Shown here one piece after another: positions 58,926 to 64,000 of a stretch of 64,000 nt of DNA (position 1 is its first letter; each line of letters opens with the position of its first letter). The notes under the pieces were generated by a model, which was not told where the DNA came from, ran no database searches, and saw only the letters and a program-made list of their open reading frames with translations. The stretch spans positions 21,709-85,708 of the forward strand of contig QXWR01000022.1 of NCBI GenBank assembly GCA_009911065.1, given 5' to 3'. This stretch comes from Clostridiaceae bacterium (GTDB lineage: Bacteria; Bacillota; Clostridia; Lachnospirales; Lachnospiraceae). The position numbers and the translations under genes are program-made.

Positions 58926-60083
58926 ATGTCAGAATATCAATTAGAGATCAAACAGATTGTGGATTATCCACGCTGCCGGATCTACCGGCAGTTTATCCAG
59001 AACTTATTGGCAGACCGGAGCATTCGCACAAGCGGGGGTTCCGGCCTTTTTTATTATACGGTGCTTTGCAACTACGCAAATTTCCGTACCTCGTATCTCC
59101 GCATAGACGGTATCGGCTATACGGTATACCCCGGTGAATGGATCTGCACCGTGAAAGAACTTACAGCATGGTTCCGTACCCGTTTCCAGTGCCAGGCAGT
59201 TTCTATCCTGGATGAATTGCAGAAACGCCATCTTATATCCTATCTTTTCCTTGACCGGGGAAAGGTAGTCAAATATAAGGTGCGTGACTGGAAAAAACAT
59301 AATACTGTGCTGGACTATAACTGCCCCTGTCAAAAGGATACAGGATTTTTCTTTATGCCCACTGTGATTGCAACAGAACTGGTCAGCGCCGGCCGCTGCT
59401 CTGAAATGGATATCCTGCTGGATCTGTGGATGTCTGCTGTCTACAATGACAGCCAGGTACAGGGTTCAGAAATTGGTCCAGTTGTCTATTTCCGTAATGG
59501 CACCGGCTCCCCGCTGGCCGCCTACAGTGAAATGGCTGTCCGTTGGGGCATCTCCAAAGCTACAACAGGGCGGATACTAAAAAAGCTTGCCGACATGGAC
59601 TATATCTCCTTAATGTCATTCCCTGGAAGGACAGGCAGCGTAATCTATCTGCATAGCTACCTTTCTACCATGTTCCAGATATCAGATGTCCTTGTTGATA
59701 AAGAGGAGGTTGCCATGGTCCTGAAAATCAATCTTGCACTGCCGGATGAAACAGATTCACAGGAAGATTCTACTGTTACAGAGCATGAGATATGCGTTTC
59801 AGAGGAATTAACCAGCGTTTCAAAATCGAACATGGAAACTGTCATCACAAAAATGGCGCAAGTCCTTGATGCACAGGGCATTTCCTGTTTCCGGTGTCCC
59901 AAATCCATATATAAGTTATATCCTTTATCAGACGTCTGCAGGGAAGAGTATATATCCCACATACTGAAAGGTGCTGTACGGTTTGGAATGACTGTATCCT
60001 GTGGGGAGGATAAGCCAGTCTATACCTTTGAGCTGACGCTTTCCCCAACCGAAAAAAGCAGAGAAGGAGGTGCCAGGGCATGA
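58926..60083 (+). CDS. Putative DNA-binding protein of accessory element, unknown
   Basis: 385 residues from ATG 58926 (GAGGAAA upstream). Two winged-helix-like stretches: about 90-140 (ILDELQKRHLISYLFLDRGKVVKYKV) is split here, and about 200-245 (SEMAVRWGISKATTGRILKKL with a following YISLMS wing). No catalytic motif. Codon use is richer in C-ending codons than the genes to the left, a sign of transfer. Coupled by ATGA to the next gene. Perhaps a replication or regulation protein of an integrative element; not proven. Confidence 0.65.
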   Translation: MSEYQLEIKQIVDYPRCRIYRQFIQNLLADRSIRTSGGSGLFYYTVLCNYANFRTSYLRIDGIGYTVYPGEWICTVKELTAWFRTRFQCQAVSILDELQKRHLISYLFLDRGKVVKYKVRDWKKHNTVLDYNCPCQKDTGFFFMPTVIATELVSAGRCSEMDILLDLWMSAVYNDSQVQGSEIGPVVYFRNGTGSPLAAYSEMAVRWGISKATTGRILKKLADMDYISLMSFPGRTGSVIYLHSYLSTMFQISDVLVDKEEVAMVLKINLALPDETDSQEDSTVTEHEICVSEELTSVSKSNMETVITKMAQVLDAQGISCFRCPKSIYKLYPLSDVCREEYISHILKGAVRFGMTVSCGEDKPVYTFELTLSPTEKSREGGARA

Positions 60084-60622
60084 AAAAGAATCAGGAAGAA
60101 ATGAACATTGCCGATAACCCACTGTACCATGATACCTGGAAACTGCTGAAGAAATACAGGGACGTGGTGTGGAGTCTGGAGCTGTCCGTCCAGCAGGTGC
60201 GGAGCCGGTTTGAGATCGAATATGGGAGTTCCATTGAGGATTTCCTGGAGTCCGTCTATGTGGCCGGAATAGACCTGTCAGACCGCAGCATTGAGCACCA
60301 TGCCAAATGTATCGAGCGGAGCCACCGGATGCTGAAACTTCTGGATACCTCCATCGACCTGCTCCGTACCAAGCATAAAAATGGGGAGAGCTATTACTGG
60401 CTGCTGTATTACTCCTTCCTCTCCCCGCAGCAGCTCCGAAATGTGGAGGAGATCATAGAGAAACTGCGCCCCCATATCCGGGATATCAGTTTCCGTACCT
60501 ATTACCGCAGGAGGCGGGAGGCGATTGAAGCACTCAGCTCTATCCTGTGGGGATATACGTCCAAAGACAGTATCGACATTCTGGAGAAGTTCTTTCCGGA
60601 TGATAAGGATACTGGGGAATAA
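60080..60622 (+). CDS. ArpU/sigma-70 region 4-like regulator, phage type
   Basis: 180 residues. The C-terminal part (about 110-165: LSPQQLRNVEEIIEKL ... DISFRTYYRRRREAIEAL) has the helix-turn-helix of sigma region 4/ArpU-like late regulators of phages and integrative elements. N-terminal half helical and unrecognised. Starts inside the upstream stop (ATGA) after an AAGGAGG. GC-rich codons like its partner. Confidence 0.6.
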   Translation: MKKNQEEMNIADNPLYHDTWKLLKKYRDVVWSLELSVQQVRSRFEIEYGSSIEDFLESVYVAGIDLSDRSIEHHAKCIERSHRMLKLLDTSIDLLRTKHKNGESYYWLLYYSFLSPQQLRNVEEIIEKLRPHIRDISFRTYYRRRREAIEALSSILWGYTSKDSIDILEKFFPDDKDTGE

Positions 60623-60676
60623 AAATAGACAGCTATATGATATTTGCAGGCAATCAGGCCGGATTGGAGGAAATAT

Positions 60677-61201
60677 ATGATAACATTAACCGAGAATGAA
60701 AAGAGGATGGTATTTCAGCTGGAAGGCTGCAACAGATATGATGCGATACAGGAGATTGCTGTGTTCTGCCAGTATACCCGTGACCATGACAAAAGGAACA
60801 TTGCTGAAAATCTGTTAAAGAAACTTCGTGAACTCTCAGAAAATGACTGTAGGGAGCTGATTTGTGACATTCAGAAAAATTATCACCTGCCCCGGAAAGC
60901 AAGGACTGTTGGAGAGATGATCGCTGTGGCCCGGCAGGAGTCCGGTGCCCAAAAGCTCGAAGGGCATGACATCATGGCACTGGAACGCTTTGACCCGGAA
61001 GTGAGACATATGATTATATTTGATGTGCTTTCAAGGGAATCTCCTATAGGAGATAAAGGGCATAGGATGCGGCTGTTTCTGACAGAAGTGGGATATAAAA
61101 AGGCATTAGAGAGTCAAGACAGGTCTTTTATTCGGATTCTGAACCATGCAAAAGTGGTACAGGGGCATTTGAGATATGACTGGTTAGACGGAGAGTTATA
61201 A
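60677..61201 (+). CDS. Accessory protein of unknown function
   Basis: 174 residues from ATG 60677 (GGAGG at 60666-60670). Largely helical by composition, with no membrane segment or motif that I recognise. It follows the ArpU-like gene on the same strand with a 54-bp gap, and probably belongs to the same element. Confidence 0.6.
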   Translation: MITLTENEKRMVFQLEGCNRYDAIQEIAVFCQYTRDHDKRNIAENLLKKLRELSENDCRELICDIQKNYHLPRKARTVGEMIAVARQESGAQKLEGHDIMALERFDPEVRHMIIFDVLSRESPIGDKGHRMRLFLTEVGYKKALESQDRSFIRILNHAKVVQGHLRYDWLDGEL

Positions 61202-61260
61202 ATATCTTTGTTTCTGAAATCTATACTGTTCAATTATAGGGGCTAGGGTTGACAATGTCT

Positions 61261-61290
61261 GCCGGTCCTGCCTTTTAAGGTAGGGCTGGC
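61261..61290 (+). terminator. Hairpin after accessory genes, terminator-like
   Basis: GCCGGTCCTGCC and GGTAGGGCTGGC pair along almost their full length (G-T wobbles) around TTTTAA, followed by GATTTT. The weak T run makes this a possible terminator. The rest of 61202-61421 is AT-rich and has no gene. Confidence 0.45.
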
Positions 61291-61421
61291 GATTTTAGGT
61301 AGAGATGTGGATTACAATGGATAAAAGTAATTTTTTCATGGGTTAATGAAATAAAAATGTATAAAAATATAATTTTTTTATAAAAATAGATATATAAAAC
61401 AAGAAAATATGAAATTACATG

Positions 61422-61449
61422 TTGATTTTTGGTGAAAATGAATTATAAT
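61422..61449 (+). promoter_or_regulatory. Promoter of the RloA/RloB-like defence pair
   Basis: TTGATT (61422-61427), 16-bp spacer, TATAAT (61444-61449), 56 bp before the ATPase start. Confidence 0.55.
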
Positions 61450-61504
61450 GTATGTGAGGATAAAACTGGATTATGGATGTGAAACCTATAATGAGGAGAT
61501 TATT

Positions 61505-62800
61505 ATGCTGATACAATTTAATTTTAAAAATTTTAAATCCTTTCGTGACGAGGTGTCTTTAGATTTGACAGCAACGAAGATAACAGAACACGAAGGCCAT
61601 GTGGCAGAAGCGGCGAATGATAAACTTTTAAAGGTAGCAGCTATATATGGTGCCAATGCAAGCGGAAAGTCTAATGTATATGATGCCTTTGAATATATGA
61701 CTTACTATGTAGACGAATCCTTTAAATTTGGCGATGAAGAAGAACGGCGCAGGAAAACGGGGGATTCTTATCTGAAGGTGACACCATTCCTTTTTGATGA
61801 AAACAGCCGTGATGAAGAGACAACTTTTGAGGTGTTTTATGTTGATAATTCAGAGGATACAGGAAAGACATACCAGTACGGATTTTCATTGAAAAAGGAT
61901 GAAGTAGTGGAGGAATGGCTCTATTCCAAGGCAAAGACGGCAAGAAATAAGTATCGGACAATCTTCTATCGCAAAAAAGGCGAGGAACTGGAGATGAACG
62001 GCTTTTCCAAAAACCATGTGGAGAATATCAAGGCATCTCTAAACAAGGAATCTCTTATTGTATCTTTGGGGTCGAAGCTACGAATAGCTAAGCTTAAAAA
62101 GGTGAGGGACTGGTTTTTGAGTAACGAAATTGTAAACTTTGGCGATCCAGCAGAGAACTTCTTCCTTTCCAGAGTTTTGCCAGAAGGCTTTGTAGACCGA
62201 AAAGAAGTGCAGGACAATATAGTGGAATATTTTGCATCTTTTGATGAGGCGATACAGGATTTTAATATCGAGGAGCTTCCCCAGGAGGATGAGAAAGACA
62301 ATAGCAAAAGCTATAAGATTGATGCCTTGCATAAAATTGGGGACAGCGGGAAAATGGCTTCTATTCCATTGAAACAGGAATCCAGCGGGACGTTGAAGAT
62401 GTTTGCCCTGTATCCTTCTTTAAAGGAGGTGCTGGATCAGGGGTCTACGCTGTTTATTGATGAGTTGAATGCCAGACTGCATCCATTGCTGGTAAGGAAT
62501 ATTATATTGACTTTTCTTTCTCCAGAAATCAATACCCGGAATGCACAACTGGTATTTACAACCCATGATATCTGGCAGTTTTCCAATGAATTATTGCGGC
62601 GTGATGAAATCTGGATGGTTAATAAGAACCAGGATGGAGTTTCGGAATTGTACTCTTTGGTAGAGTTTAAGGATGAAGAGGGGAACAAGGTACGGCGGGA
62701 CGAAGCCCTTGCTAAGAATTATCTCACGGGGAATTATGGTGCAATTCCGGCGTTAAAGCCTATGAAGATGTTGAAGGGGAGGACAGCGGATGGCAAATAG
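61505..62800 (+). CDS. AbiLi/RloA-like AAA ATPase
   Basis: 431 residues from ATG 61505 (MLIQFNFKNFKSFRDE). Walker A G-A-N-A-S-G-K-S (49-56), signature-like KQESSGTLKMF, Walker B TLFIDELNARLHP near 317, and H-loop FTTHDI. This ABC/SMC-like type of ATPase is encoded with RloB proteins in abortive phage infection loci (AbiL). Overlaps the next gene by 11 bp. AT-rich relative to the core. I infer phage defence from the pairing. Confidence 0.85.
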   Translation: MLIQFNFKNFKSFRDEVSLDLTATKITEHEGHVAEAANDKLLKVAAIYGANASGKSNVYDAFEYMTYYVDESFKFGDEEERRRKTGDSYLKVTPFLFDENSRDEETTFEVFYVDNSEDTGKTYQYGFSLKKDEVVEEWLYSKAKTARNKYRTIFYRKKGEELEMNGFSKNHVENIKASLNKESLIVSLGSKLRIAKLKKVRDWFLSNEIVNFGDPAENFFLSRVLPEGFVDRKEVQDNIVEYFASFDEAIQDFNIEELPQEDEKDNSKSYKIDALHKIGDSGKMASIPLKQESSGTLKMFALYPSLKEVLDQGSTLFIDELNARLHPLLVRNIILTFLSPEINTRNAQLVFTTHDIWQFSNELLRRDEIWMVNKNQDGVSELYSLVEFKDEEGNKVRRDEALAKNYLTGNYGAIPALKPMKMLKGRTADGK

Positions 62801-63467
62801 GGGGAATGCGGCAGGAAAGAAAGCCACTGCCGCTGGAAAACCCAGCGACAGCCGGGCCGGAAAAAGGCGAGACAGAAACAAACGTGTAGGAGCCAGAGTT
62901 CCTGAACTGGGATATTATCTGATTGTGACGGATACGGAAGAAACGGAGAAAAATTACTTTGAAGGGCTACGGGACAGTATTCCGATGGAGCTGAAAGACC
63001 GGCTTGTGATAAAGGTAGAAAAGGCCAGAACTGTAGAGCTTGTGAGGAAGGCCCTGGAAATGACAGGGCAAGAATCGCAGTATCGGATTCCGTGGATAGT
63101 CTTTGACAGAGACCAGGTGAAGGATTTTGACGAGATTATCCAGACAGCGGAGAAAAGCGGTGTGGGTGCTGGATGGTCTAATCCTTGTTTCGAGATCTGG
63201 ATGTATGCGTATTTGGGAGAGATGCCTGTGATTAGGGAGTCTTTTACCTGTTGTGACCGGTTTGCTGAGAAGTTTGAAAAGATAACGAGGCAGAAATATT
63301 CCAAGAACGACAGGAGTATTTATCAGAAACTGGTGCAGCATGGGGATGAAAAAAAAGCGATTCAGATGGCGGAGAGATGTTATAAAAGATGTGTGGAAGA
63401 TGGAAAACAAAAACCATCGGAGATGTGGCCGGCTTGTAGGGTACATAGGTTGGTGTATAATATTTAA
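62790..63467 (+). CDS. AbiLii/RloB family protein
   Basis: 225 residues. Lys/Arg-rich N-terminus (1-37), acidic residues E50-E51 in VTDTEETEKNYFE, D106 and D108 in IVFDRDQV, and the family hallmark SNPCFEIW (130-137). The fold is Toprim-like (known for RloB), suggesting a metal-dependent nuclease. Translationally coupled to the ATPase, the usual two-gene AbiL layout. Confidence 0.87.
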   Translation: MANRGNAAGKKATAAGKPSDSRAGKRRDRNKRVGARVPELGYYLIVTDTEETEKNYFEGLRDSIPMELKDRLVIKVEKARTVELVRKALEMTGQESQYRIPWIVFDRDQVKDFDEIIQTAEKSGVGAGWSNPCFEIWMYAYLGEMPVIRESFTCCDRFAEKFEKITRQKYSKNDRSIYQKLVQHGDEKKAIQMAERCYKRCVEDGKQKPSEMWPACRVHRLVYNI

Positions 63468-63478
63468 GGAGAGAAAAG

Positions 63479-63895
63479 ATGAAGCTAAAGAAACAATTTG
63501 CGGACTTTTACAAAGAGATTAAGATTGATGAGGAAGTCGAAGATTTGAAGGAAAAACGGGAAGTGTTGCAGGGGGATATTGAAAACAAACTTCCTAATGA
63601 ATTAAAGAAGTATGGCATAGACTTAAAAAAGAGTGAAATTAAAATTTTTGACCAGGGTAGCTATAAACTTAATACAACAATCTCAAATGATTATGGAAGT
63701 ATAGATAGAGATGTGGCTGTAATGTTTCCATTGAATATAGTTAAAAATTCTGATCCCAGAAAGATTAAGGCATATGTCAGAGATGCGCTAAAACATCAAA
63801 ATAGAACTTTAGATATCAAGGAACCCTGTGTAAATGTATCATATATCGAAAATGGTGAGGAATGGATGCATATAGACTGTTGTCCTGCAAATTAG
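63479..63895 (+). pseudogene. CD-NTase (CBASS cyclase) truncated by insertion
   Basis: 138 residues. Typical CD-NTase start: G60-S61 in FDQGSYKLNTT, catalytic D76-R-D78 (IDRDVAVMF) and third Asp133 in MHIDCCP. The frame ends right after this in A-N-stop, whose bases belong to a repeat that looks like an IS end. Complete members are about 300 residues, so cyclic nucleotide synthesis is lost unless the gene is rebuilt. It begins 11 bp after rloB on the same strand. Confidence 0.8.
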
Positions 63896-63926
63896 ACGCA
63901 CCAGCTCCATGCAGATTAGATGCACC
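63886..63926 (+). mobile_element. Candidate IS21-type end with 17-bp direct repeats
   Basis: TGCAAATTAGACGCACC (63886-63902) and TGCAGATTAGATGCACC (63910-63926) are imperfect direct repeats (15/17) starting 24 bp apart. Multiple subterminal direct repeats beginning with TG are a feature of IS21-family ends. The bases from 63886 onward no longer match a CD-NTase. The element would continue beyond the window; no transposase is visible. Confidence 0.5.
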
Positions 63927-64000
63927 TGATTTTGATGTTGCGCGTTGGGGATCAGCAGATTGCCTGCACCAGCATCAGCAAGTTATCTGATCGTTATAAA

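Overview
The window looks like a chromosome segment of a spore-forming gut Firmicute of the Lachnospiraceae type (Clostridium scindens, Blautia or Enterocloster-like). This rests on the S10-spc-alpha ribosomal order with adk, map, a KOW protein and infA inside it, a zinc-type S14, a Bacillus-type Fe-S PurF, a sporulation protease (SpoIVB), and secreted proteins built from Trp/Tyr/Gly-rich cell-wall-binding repeats. Most genes read on the + strand. No species name can be proved from the sequence alone.

Layout. 1-4.6 kb: 3' part of an esterase, an ATP-grasp ligase, a cyclophilin and a GNAT acetyltransferase, facing a minus-strand pair (RNA methyltransferase-like protein and a one-span membrane protein). 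4.9-6.3 kb: a secreted cell-wall-binding protein. 6.5-23.4 kb: the S10-spc-alpha ribosomal superoperon with secY, adk, map, infA, rpmJ and rpoA, driven by two strong promoters, each followed by a long leader. 23.6-31.9 kb: a second cell-wall-binding protein, ecfA1-ecfA2-ecfT, a 967-residue J-like/TPR protein and a C-terminally extended TruA. 31.9-36.9 kb: an aryl-beta-glucoside utilisation locus (LicT antiterminator, IIBCA PTS permease, 6-phospho-beta-glucosidase, HPr paralogue) with two RAT antiterminator targets. 36.9-41.2 kb: tRNA-Arg(CCG), a small secreted protein whose promoter spacer holds nine G, a membrane protein, queA and an RluF-like pseudouridine synthase. 41.2-54.5 kb: ligA, metA, nusB, xseA, xseB, ispA, dxs, tlyA, nadK, argR, recN and spoIVB. 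54.5-58.3 kb: a nitrogen section (leader with attenuator, a glutamine synthetase III N-terminal remnant, an Amt-PII fusion, purF).

58.4-64 kb is accessory DNA. It begins with a broken uvrB fragment and continues with three unrecognised genes of different codon use. An AT-rich defence segment follows: an AbiLi/RloA-type ATPase and an AbiLii/RloB protein, then a CBASS-type CD-NTase cut off after its third catalytic aspartate by what looks like the end of an IS21-type element running out of the window.

The observations most worth a second look are the natural Asp at HPr position 46, the G9 tract inside a promoter spacer, the matched RAT pair around licT, the 11-bp-periodic repeats upstream of two cell-wall-protein genes, the TruA extension, the decayed glnA upstream of the Amt-PII fusion, and the interrupted defence island. 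I saw no CRISPR array, rRNA gene or intact transposase.
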